6,170 nt of DNA from UBA2982 sp040081395 (GTDB taxonomy: Bacteria > Gemmatimonadota > Gemmatimonadetes > Longimicrobiales > Gaopeijiaceae): positions 1 through 6,170 of the forward strand of contig JBEBGN010000177.1 of NCBI GenBank assembly GCA_040081395.1, given 5' to 3'. Positions 1 through 5,624 of this stretch are shown here, in pieces; position 1 is the stretch's first letter; each line of letters opens with the position of its first letter. The notes under the pieces are model-generated. The model was not told the DNA's origin. It did not search any database and worked only from the letters and a program-made list of their open reading frames with translations. The translations under genes were made by a program, and so were the position numbers.

Positions 1-955
1 GGGCGGGGTGGGGAAGACCACGACCGCCGCGGCCGTAGCGCTCCACATCGCGGAGTCGGGGCGTCGCTGTCTGGTGGTGTCCACCGACCCGGCCCACTCG
101 CTCGGCGACGTCTTCCAGGCGCGCCTCGGCCCCGAGCCGCTCGAATTGGCTCCCCGGCTACGCGGCCTCGAGCTCGACCCCGACGCGCGACTCGAAGAGT
201 ATCTCTCGAACGTGAAGTCGAGCATGCGATCGCTGGTGCACCCCGACATGTACCACGAGGTCGATCGTCAGATCGAACTCGCGCGTACGTCGCCGGGGGC
301 CGAGGAGGCGGCGATGCTCGAGAGCATGTCCGAGCTGATGATCGCGGAGGGCGCGGACTACGACGTGATCGTGTTCGACACCGCGCCTACCGGGCAGACC
401 ATCCGGTTGCTCTCGCTCCCCGAGATCATGGCCGCGTGGACCGACGGACTCATCCGCCACCGCGAGAAGTCCGACGAGATGTCCGACGTGATCGGGCGAC
501 TGGCGAAGCCCGCGCGGCCGAGGGGGGACGACCTCTCGCACTTCGCGGGGCACGTCGAGGAGGACGCTGGCGACGACCGCTTCTCGGGCATTCGCGCCAC
601 GCTGCTACGCCGCCGCAACCTGTTCCATCGTGCGCGGCATCTGCTGCTCGACCCGAAGGTGACGGCGTTCGTACTGGTGCTGATTCCGGAGCGACTCCCG
701 ATCCTCGAGACCGAGCGCGCCGTAGAGGCACTGAAGCGCTTTCACATTCCCGTGGTCGGGCTGGTCGTGAACCGCATCCTTCCCGACGGGCCGCTAGGGC
801 CCTTCCTGGAGGAGCGGCGCGTGCAGGAGGGGAGATATCTCGCGCAGATCCGCGGCGGGTTCGGGGCGCTCCCGCAGGTGCGCGTACCGCTCTTCGCCAA
901 GGACGTGGGAGGGCTCGACGCCCTCCGCGAGGTCGGGCGACACCTCTTCGCGTAG
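1..955 (+). CDS. ArsA/Get3-family ATPase, 5'-truncated by window edge
   Basis: This is a cytoplasmic P-loop ATPase of the ArsA/Get3 (SIMIBI) class. The first complete codon is at base 2, and the frame opens directly into the Walker A loop G-G-V-G-K-T-T-T, so only a short N-terminal piece, including the start, is missing. The A-loop STDPAHSLGDVF lies about 25 residues on, and the DTAPTGQTIRLLSLPE motif, the family's switch II region, begins near residue 124 counted from base 8. The C-terminal part carries the usual VNRILP and VPLF...GLDAL elements. It is a single ATPase domain of about 317 visible residues, not the tandem form of plasmid arsenite pumps. Only one cysteine is present, so neither the arsenite-binding cysteines of ArsA nor the CxxC zinc pair of eukaryotic Get3 is there. 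A role in arsenite export is therefore unlikely; a role in protein or membrane-protein handling is possible but unproven. The family call is firm, the function open. Confidence 0.9.
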   Translation, partial: GGVGKTTTAAAVALHIAESGRRCLVVSTDPAHSLGDVFQARLGPEPLELAPRLRGLELDPDARLEEYLSNVKSSMRSLVHPDMYHEVDRQIELARTSPGAEEAAMLESMSELMIAEGADYDVIVFDTAPTGQTIRLLSLPEIMAAWTDGLIRHREKSDEMSDVIGRLAKPARPRGDDLSHFAGHVEEDAGDDRFSGIRATLLRRRNLFHRARHLLLDPKVTAFVLVLIPERLPILETERAVEALKRFHIPVVGLVVNRILPDGPLGPFLEERRVQEGRYLAQIRGGFGALPQVRVPLFAKDVGGLDALREVGRHLFA

Positions 956-969
956 GTCGAAGGAACTCG

Positions 970-1839
970 TCAGGGGTTGGCCACGTACCGCGAAAACTTG
1001 GCGGCGTCCGCGGGCGGGAGCGCCCCGTAGATCACGTCGCGGTACCGGTCGTCGCGATCGACATAGAGCTTGAGCCACGCCAGCGCGTAGCGTCCCATGG
1101 TCGCCAGATCGGTGCCGCGCGTGGTATCCGCGATGTAGTGGTCGCCACCCGCGACCTCCAGGTAGACCTTCGGTGTCGACTCGGGAATCAGCCCGAAGTG
1201 TCGCCACGAGTGCTCGTCGACCTCGGCGACGCGATCGGCGGAGCCCGCCAGGATCAGGGTCGGCGCCCTGATGCCGGCCAGGCTCGTCGCGGGCTCCCAT
1301 GGCGTGAACGGGATCGCAGCGCGGATCTGGTCGCTGTGTTCGTTCGCGGCGAGCAGGGCTCCGCCCCCCCCCATCGAGTGGCCCATGATCGCCATCCTGT
1401 CCGAGTCGACCCGCCCGAAGAGGGGGCTCCCCGGGCGCCCCCCTTCGGCCCTCAGTAGCCTCACGCCCGCGATGAGCGCGTCGGCTCTGGCATCCGGACG
1501 CTCGCGCCGATCGTTGGTGTCGATCAGCAGCACCGCATACCCGTGCGACGCGAGGCGCGGACCCCACCAGGCGATGTGTCGCTGCTCCTCGGTGAAGCCG
1601 GGCGCGATGGCGACACCGCCCACGGAGGGTGCATCGGCGGGGTAGTAGATCGTCGCCCCGGCGAACTCGGGCGCGTCCGGGAAATCGGCGTACCTACGCA
1701 CCTCGAAGGGCCCGAACCCATCGAGGTACCCTGCGTCCACATCGGAGGCGGCGCCCATGCTTCCCGCGCTCGCGCACGCGGCGACGAAGGGGAGCAGCGC
1801 GAGCGAACCGAGCAGCGAGCGACGGTAGCGCGTCATCAT
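970..1839 (-). CDS. Lipoprotein alpha/beta hydrolase, PETase/cutinase-like polyester hydrolase family
   Basis: A 289-residue serine hydrolase predicted to be exported and lipid-anchored. The signal peptide is RYRRSLLGSLALLPFVAAC with lipobox V-A-A-C, giving lipidated Cys22. The mature part follows bacterial polyesterases closely from memory: GPFEVRRY at 43-50, PGFTEEQ at 80-86, WWGPRLASHG at 91-100 (identical to the Ideonella PETase stretch), IDTN at 106-109, GHSMGGGG at 153-160, IPFTPW at 176-181. The putative triad is Ser155, Asp202 and His234; Phe82 and Met156 would form the oxyanion hole and Trp181 the aromatic clamp. His154 and His210 match Thermobifida-type cutinases rather than the Ideonella enzyme (Trp and Ser there). 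Cys22 is the only cysteine, so the C-terminal disulfide of both reference groups is absent. The start at 1839 is chosen because ATG overlaps the upstream stop as ATGA and lies 7 bases after GGAGGAG; Met2 (1836) is an alternative. It is the second gene of a two-gene operon. True substrate (polyester, lipid or other ester) is unknown. Confidence 0.88.
   Translation of the reverse strand: MMTRYRRSLLGSLALLPFVAACASAGSMGAASDVDAGYLDGFGPFEVRRYADFPDAPEFAGATIYYPADAPSVGGVAIAPGFTEEQRHIAWWGPRLASHGYAVLLIDTNDRRERPDARADALIAGVRLLRAEGGRPGSPLFGRVDSDRMAIMGHSMGGGGALLAANEHSDQIRAAIPFTPWEPATSLAGIRAPTLILAGSADRVAEVDEHSWRHFGLIPESTPKVYLEVAGGDHYIADTTRGTDLATMGRYALAWLKLYVDRDDRYRDVIYGALPPADAAKFSRYVANP
1364..1372 (-). repeat. 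Nine-base G run (C on plus strand) in the hydrolase active-site codons
   Basis: Nine consecutive G on the coding strand follow the AT of the Met156 codon and encode the glycines right after the catalytic serine (GHSMGGGG). The frame is intact in this copy. A one-base slip here would destroy the enzyme just after its nucleophile. It may simply reflect GGG/GGC use for a four-glycine motif in a high-GC genome. Confidence 0.9.
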
Positions 1840-3116
1840 GGGGAAGCTCCTCCGTGGTCGAGGTTGGCGCGGCGCCGCAGCATCAGCGGCACGAACTTGT
1901 AGGCCGCGAGCAGGGCGAACAGCAACACGAGCAGTTGAGCCGCACGCCAGAATGCGTGGTCTATGACGGCGCGCGGTGTGCCCGCGAGTCCTTCGGCGCG
2001 CGCAAGGGAGGCCGACAGCGCCTCGGCGGCCGCGCGGAAGTCGGCGAGTGCGGACTCGTATGCCGCGATGTCGAAGGACGCCGCGCCGCCCGGCGCAGCG
2101 CCGTCCCGAAGCGCGGCGACGGTTCGCTCGGCAGAGGCGAGCGCGGCCGCCAAACTCGCCGTCGTCTGCTGCCCGCCCTCGATGAGTGGGCCGGCCTGCC
2201 CGATCAGATCGCCCGCGTCGGCCATGAGCGTGCGCGCCGCCTCTTCCCGCGCATCGAACGCCGCGAACACCGCTTCGCGCTGCCCATCCAGGAGGGCGGG
2301 GAGGCTGTCGACGCGCAGGGCGAGGCGCTCGAGCGTGGCCGACATCACCTCCAGCCCTTCCAGCGCTCGCCGCGATTCCGGTGCGGCGAGCACCTCCCAC
2401 GTGACCGCTTCCGCCTGCCACAGGGTGATCACGGGAAGGCGCTCGGCCAAGAAGAGGAAGCGCTCCCCGAGCAGGCGAGACTCCTCGAGCTGGCGATTCG
2501 CTTCATCGAGGGGAGCGAAGAGGCCCTTGCTCATCTGCGGGGAGGCGTCCGCAGGGAGGTCGGCCACGCGGACGACACCGGCGGGGGACGACACCGCAGA
2601 CTCCTGCCAGCCCTTCAAGCGGGCGCGGAGGCCCGCCAGCTCGGCGGCTGGATAGGTGCCCTCGCCGATCGACCAGATCTCGTTCTCCAGCCGGCCGAGT
2701 GTCGTGTCCAGGATCGCCATCGCCGCGGGGCCCGGCGGGTCGGAGCGTGGCAGGCCGAGTGAAATGCGTTCGGCTGCGACCGACACCATCAAGTCCTGTA
2801 GCGCCGTCTCCGGGTCTGGCTCGACCGCGAGGGTGAGGCTCGTCGCCGCCACCTGGGCCTGCACGAGTTGCACGAACGCGCGCGTGGTCGGCGTCGAGTC
2901 CGTGGCGAGCGCCGCCACCGACGCGCGCGCCATCTCCCCCATGGCGAGGTCGGCGAATGCCATCAGACGCTGGCGGAGCTCCCCCACCGTGAGGGGGCCG
3001 GCCTGACCCGCGTTGGGGAGGAGGACGGGGCTGACGGGCTGGTCGACCGAGCTGGGCCCCGGGGAGCAAGCTCCGGCGGCCATGACCAGCAGGACGAGGT
3101 AGCCGCGAGGGGCCAT
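1836..3116 (-). CDS. Hypothetical envelope protein: N-terminal lipobox, helical body, C-terminal membrane helix
   Basis: I do not recognise a named family. The 426-residue protein begins with a short signal-like sequence MAPRGYLVLLVMAAGAC, with Cys17 as possible lipidation site; Ala at -3 makes the lipobox imperfect. Residues 18-45 are Pro/Ser-rich. Residues about 45-120 and 195-375 are rich in Ala, Leu, Glu and Arg with few helix breakers, consistent with long helices or coiled coils. One strongly hydrophobic segment at about 389-411 is followed by RRR at 414-416, so by the positive-inside rule the last 13 or so residues lie in the cytoplasm and the body is periplasmic. There are no cysteines after Cys17 and no catalytic motif that I can see. 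Start 3116 is supported by GGAG six bases upstream and a promoter just beyond it. It is the first gene of the operon and shares ATGA with the hydrolase gene, so the two are probably translationally coupled. A scaffold or tether for the hydrolase is one guess only. Confidence 0.82.
   Translation of the reverse strand: MAPRGYLVLLVMAAGACSPGPSSVDQPVSPVLLPNAGQAGPLTVGELRQRLMAFADLAMGEMARASVAALATDSTPTTRAFVQLVQAQVAATSLTLAVEPDPETALQDLMVSVAAERISLGLPRSDPPGPAAMAILDTTLGRLENEIWSIGEGTYPAAELAGLRARLKGWQESAVSSPAGVVRVADLPADASPQMSKGLFAPLDEANRQLEESRLLGERFLFLAERLPVITLWQAEAVTWEVLAAPESRRALEGLEVMSATLERLALRVDSLPALLDGQREAVFAAFDAREEAARTLMADAGDLIGQAGPLIEGGQQTTASLAAALASAERTVAALRDGAAPGGAASFDIAAYESALADFRAAAEALSASLARAEGLAGTPRAVIDHAFWRAAQLLVLLFALLAAYKFVPLMLRRRANLDHGGASP
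1847..1853 (-). promoter_or_regulatory. Ribosome binding site of the hydrolase gene
   Basis: The minus strand reads GGAGGAG, the best Shine-Dalgarno match in the window, seven bases before ATG 1839. It lies inside the last codons of the upstream gene and favours the first of the two adjacent ATG codons, the one giving the ATGA overlap. A strong own site suggests the hydrolase can be translated well even though it is second in the operon. Confidence 0.75.
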
Positions 3117-3122
3117 GGACTG

Positions 3123-3126
3123 CTCC
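3123..3126 (-). promoter_or_regulatory. Ribosome binding site of the helical envelope protein gene
   Basis: The minus strand reads GGAG six bases before ATG 3116. This supports the start at 3116 against later in-frame Met codons such as Met12. Confidence 0.6.
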
Positions 3127-3145
3127 GAACCCGGGGGAGGGGGTG

Positions 3146-3174
3146 AGCATACGGGACGCGGGGGGTCGGCTCAA
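3146..3174 (-). promoter_or_regulatory. Predicted sigma70-type promoter of the hydrolase operon
   Basis: On the minus strand TTGAGC (3174-3169) and TATGCT (3151-3146) are separated by exactly 17 bases; each hexamer matches the consensus at four of six positions, including TTGA and TAT...T. Transcription would begin near 3139 and give a leader of roughly 23 bases that contains the GGAG site. In a region this GC-rich such a pair is notable, but no experimental support is available, and consensus for this organism is assumed. Confidence 0.5.
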
Positions 3175-3185
3175 GCTCGGGGCGC

Positions 3186-3214
3186 CTGTCCCCTGAAGAT
3201 CGAACGTGTACTTT
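3186..3214 (+). promoter_or_regulatory. Weak candidate promoter of the MarR-amidohydrolase unit
   Basis: CTGTCC (3186-3191) and TACTTT (3209-3214) lie 17 bases apart, each with about three matches to sigma70 hexamers. The stretch around 3197-3215 is the most AT-rich part of this intergenic region. It sits back to back with the minus-strand promoter, leaving 11 bases between the -35 elements, so one bound regulator could affect both. The call rests on position more than on match quality. Confidence 0.28.
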
Positions 3215-3232
3215 GGTGCCGTCCCGACCCAC

Positions 3233-3236
3233 AGGA
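3233..3236 (+). promoter_or_regulatory. Ribosome binding site of the MarR gene
   Basis: AGGA lies ten bases before ATG 3247, slightly far but acceptable. It supports 3247 as the start instead of the in-frame ATG at 3115, which has no comparable site. Confidence 0.5.
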
Positions 3237-3246
3237 ACGAGACTCG

Positions 3247-3750
3247 ATGGCAACCGAAGCACCCGCGCGCCCGCTGTCCATTCACGAGGAGATCAAGCAG
3301 TCCAAGCCGTTCCGCTCGCGGAGCCAGGAAGCGTACCTGGCACTGCTGCGGACCGCGGACGACTTGCGACGACGGGTGAGTGCGGTGCTCGAGCCGGCCG
3401 GGATCACGCTCCAGCAGTACAACGTGCTGAGGATCCTTCGGGGCGCGGGACCGGAGGGTCTCCCGACCCTCGCGATCGGTGAGCGCATGGTGGAGCGGAC
3501 GCCCGGCGTGACCCGCCTGATCGACCGCATGGAGGAGAAGGGGTGGGTGACGCGGGTACGCTGCACCGAGGATCGGCGCCGCGTCTGGTGCCGCATCACC
3601 GATGAGGGGCTCCGGCTTCTCGCGCCGCTGGACTCGAGCGTGAACGCCGCGGACGACTCTCTCGAACAGGTGCTCGAGCAGGATCAGCTCGCCGCGCTCA
3701 TCGGATACCTCGACAGCATTCGCGCTGACCTGAGTCGCTCGGACGACTGA
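3247..3750 (+). CDS. MarR-family winged-helix transcriptional regulator
   Basis: A 167-residue protein of normal MarR length, a dimeric cytoplasmic DNA-binding repressor or activator. Residues 21-50 form the N-terminal dimerisation helix with the family's R-T-A-D-D-L-R-R pattern. Residues 52-65 (GITLQQYNVLRILR) are the typical helix before the DNA-binding domain. Helix-turn-helix residues 74-98 end in the recognition helix ERTPGVTRLIDRMEEKG, and the wing is at 101-118 with the conserved D-R-R (109-111) before V-x-C-R-I-T. C-terminal helices at about 130-163 close the dimer. I chose ATG 3247 over an in-frame ATG at 3115: homology begins after 3247, AGGA lies 10 bases upstream, and the longer form would start inside the divergent gene and read Gly/Arg-rich non-homologous sequence. 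It is divergent from the hydrolase operon and 16 bases before the amidohydrolase gene, so it could control both and itself. The ligand cannot be read from sequence; Cys106 and Cys115 are the only cysteines. Confidence 0.93.
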   Translation: MATEAPARPLSIHEEIKQSKPFRSRSQEAYLALLRTADDLRRRVSAVLEPAGITLQQYNVLRILRGAGPEGLPTLAIGERMVERTPGVTRLIDRMEEKGWVTRVRCTEDRRRVWCRITDEGLRLLAPLDSSVNAADDSLEQVLEQDQLAALIGYLDSIRADLSRSDD

Positions 3751-3766
3751 GGGCGACCCAACGCCG

Positions 3767-5494
3767 ATGCGCCGGACCCTGGTGGTCGCCGTCGCCGCCG
3801 TCCTCACCGCCTGCGGTGGCGCGTCCTCAGTCGTAGCGCCCGCTCCAGCTCCGCCTCCACCACCCGCTCCCCCGGGAGCCTTCGATGTGATCATCGAGGG
3901 TGGGCACATCGTCGATGGCAGCGGAAATCCTTGGTACGCCGGCGACGTCGGCATCCGTGGCGACCGCATCGAGGCGATCACCGCACCCGGGCTCCTCGCG
4001 GAAGCACAGGCGACGCGCCGCGTGGATGCCACCGGCAGGGTCGTCGCGCCCGGCTTCATCGACATCCAGAGTCAGTCGCGCTTCAACTTCCTCGGGGGCG
4101 GTGACGGGCGTGTGGTTTCAAAGGTCATGATGGGGGTCACGACCGAGATCATGGGGGAGTCGACCACCAACGCGCCGGCGAGCCCGGGGGCCCTGGCGGC
4201 GGTGGGCCGTGGCGCGGGCGTGACTCTTTTCGGGACCTTTGGCGAATGGATCTCCGCGATGGAGCGTCACGGAGCGAGCGTGAACTTCGGCTCGTTCGTC
4301 GGCGCTACGACCATCCGCGAGCTGGGAATGGGGCAGGCGATGGGAGAGGCGGGTAGGTCGGAGCGGGATGCGATGCGCGCCGCCGTCGATCGCTCCATGC
4401 GGGAGGGCGCGTTCGGCGTGGCGTCCGCTCTGATCTATCCCCCGGGGAGTTTCGCGAGCACCGAGGAGTTGATCGAGGTTGTGTCCGCGGCCGCGCCGCA
4501 TGGCGGCATCTACATCACGCACCTGCGCTCCGAGGGGGACCGCCTCCTCGAGGCCATCGACGAGGCGATCGAGATAGGGACCCGCGCCGGCGTGCCCATC
4601 GAGATCTTCCACCTCAAGGCCGCCGGCCAGCGTAACTGGCACAAGGCGATGCTGGCGGTCGCCAAGATCGATTCCGCGCGAGCCGCGGGTGTGGATATCC
4701 AGGCGAATATGTACCCGTACACCGCGGGGAGCACGAGCCTGACCGCGTGTTTCCCGCCCTCCGCATCTGCCAACGGTCGCCTCGTTCAGAACCTTCGCGA
4801 CCGCGCGGCGCGCGCGCGCATCCGCGCCGAGATCCAACGACCGACGCAGAGTTGGGAGAACCTCTGCGAGCTGGCGGGGCCCGACGGTGTGCTCCTGCTC
4901 GGCCTGAATCGTCCCGGCAACAGGCGGTACGCCGGCAGCACGCTCGCCGACGCGGCGCGCCAGCGCGGCACCGACTGGATCGACACCGCGTTCGATCTCG
5001 TGGTCGACGAGGGTCAAGGGATCTCCACCGCGTTCTTCATGATGAGCGAGGAGAACGTCGCTATGCAGATCGCGATCCCCTGGATGAAGTTCGGCACGGA
5101 CGCGAGCGGCTTCGATCCCGCCGGGGGTGGGCTCGTGCACCCTCGCGCGTACGGGACCTTTGCCCGCGTGCTCGGCCGGTACGTTCGCGAAGAGGGGGTC
5201 ACCTCCCTCGAGGAGGCGGTGCGCAAGATGACCTTTGCAGTGGCGACCCGACTGCAGATCCAGGAGCGCGGACTCCTGCGCGAGGGATACTACGCCGACC
5301 TGGTCGTGTTTGACCCCTCCGCCATCGCCGACCGGGCGACGTTCGCCCGCCCGAACCAACTGTCGACGGGCGTCGAGCACCTGCTGGTGAACGGGCAGGC
5401 CGTGGTCGCCGACGGCGTGCACACGGGCGCCCTGCCGGGGCGGGCGGTGCGGGGACCCGGGTGGAGCGGATGGGAGAGCCCGGTCCCGAACTGA
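3767..5494 (+). CDS. Lipoprotein amidohydrolase, D-aminoacylase-like, with QxQ in place of HxH
   Basis: A 575-residue metal-dependent hydrolase of the amidohydrolase superfamily, closest in motif pattern to N-acyl-D-amino-acid deacylases. The signal peptide MRRTLVVAVAAVLTAC has a good lipobox L-T-A-C (Cys16), followed by a Pro/Ala linker at 24-37. The beta-sandwich part (39-95: FDVIIEGGHIVDGSGNPW, then GDRIEAI) leads into APGFIDI at 94-100. The metal motif that normally reads HxH is Gln101-Ser-Gln103; codons CAG AGT CAG are plain. Other ligand positions persist: His252 in YITHLRSEG, His282 in IFHLKAAG, Asp445 in FGTDASGFDP. The Cys of GNC in D-aminoacylase is not kept; Glu131 and Ser132 lie there (GES), and Glu131 might bind metal. 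The C-terminus has HPRAYGTFARVLG and GLLREGYYADLVVFDP, both standard. Length fits the family plus linker. It starts 16 bases after the MarR stop with only a distant GAGGG (13 bases off), suggesting co-transcription. Likely one-metal enzyme of the envelope; the substrate could be an acylated D-amino acid, peptide or other amide. Confidence 0.88.
   Translation: MRRTLVVAVAAVLTACGGASSVVAPAPAPPPPPAPPGAFDVIIEGGHIVDGSGNPWYAGDVGIRGDRIEAITAPGLLAEAQATRRVDATGRVVAPGFIDIQSQSRFNFLGGGDGRVVSKVMMGVTTEIMGESTTNAPASPGALAAVGRGAGVTLFGTFGEWISAMERHGASVNFGSFVGATTIRELGMGQAMGEAGRSERDAMRAAVDRSMREGAFGVASALIYPPGSFASTEELIEVVSAAAPHGGIYITHLRSEGDRLLEAIDEAIEIGTRAGVPIEIFHLKAAGQRNWHKAMLAVAKIDSARAAGVDIQANMYPYTAGSTSLTACFPPSASANGRLVQNLRDRAARARIRAEIQRPTQSWENLCELAGPDGVLLLGLNRPGNRRYAGSTLADAARQRGTDWIDTAFDLVVDEGQGISTAFFMMSEENVAMQIAIPWMKFGTDASGFDPAGGGLVHPRAYGTFARVLGRYVREEGVTSLEEAVRKMTFAVATRLQIQERGLLREGYYADLVVFDPSAIADRATFARPNQLSTGVEHLLVNGQAVVADGVHTGALPGRAVRGPGWSGWESPVPN
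5452..5487 (+). terminator. GC-rich stem-loop at the end of the amidohydrolase gene
   Basis: GGGACC (5452-5457) and GGG (5459-5461) can pair with CCC (5479-5481) and GGTCCC (5482-5487), forming a nine-pair stem with one bulged C and a 17-base loop, ending five bases before the stop codon TGA. No T-tract follows, so it is not a classic intrinsic terminator. It might stabilise the 3' end, assist factor-dependent termination, or be chance pairing in GC-rich coding sequence. Confidence 0.25.
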
Positions 5495-5533
5495 GCCAGA
5501 ACGGGTCTCGCCGCCCCCGTCGCCCGAGGCCGA

Positions 5534-5562
5534 TTCTCGCCTCCGCCGCACGCGTTTAGGTT
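5534..5562 (+). promoter_or_regulatory. Weak candidate promoter of the cupredoxin gene
   Basis: The only AT-rich patch in the 130-base gap is at 5555-5566 (TTTAGGTTAGAA). TAGGTT (5557-5562) as -10 pairs with TTCTCG (5534-5539) at 17 bases; both are poor matches, and TTAGAA (5561-5566) is an alternative -10. Transcription from here would leave a leader of about 55 bases. The rest of the gap (5495-5624) shows no other clear signal. Confidence 0.3.
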
Positions 5563-5624
5563 AGAACCGACGCTCCGGGGGGAACCCGCCGGGCGCATCG
5601 AACCCAACCCGAGATCCCAGCACC

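Noticed and set aside
956..969. Terminator between the converging ATPase and hydrolase genes
   Set aside because: Only 14 bases separate the stop codons and I see no hairpin with a T-tract on either strand.
436..1458. Plus-strand open frame covering the end of the ATPase gene and the hydrolase
   Set aside because: It is out of frame with the ATPase and antisense to the hydrolase motifs, and is Arg-rich without any domain.
1840..2421. Long open extension upstream of the hydrolase start on the minus strand
   Set aside because: It is an out-of-frame shadow of the helical protein gene, Arg/Gly-rich, and the lipoprotein signal peptide begins at 1839.
3197..3215. Possible MarR operator palindrome around the AT-rich patch
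   Set aside because: Only AAG...CTT at the edges pairs; the inner positions do not match well enough to call an operator.
3115..3246. In-frame upstream extension of the MarR gene from ATG 3115
   Set aside because: The extra 44 residues are Gly/Arg-rich without family similarity, cover the divergent promoter and overlap the opposite start codon; ATG 3247 has its own AGGA site.
2503..4065. 520-codon minus-strand frame spanning three genes
   Set aside because: It crosses the intergenic promoter region and runs opposite or out of frame with well-supported genes; its composition is that of a shadow frame.
4118..5551. 477-codon open frame on the minus strand opposite the amidohydrolase
   Set aside because: The plus-strand frame has clear family motifs throughout; the antisense product is Arg/His/Gly-rich with no recognisable domain, as expected in high-GC DNA.
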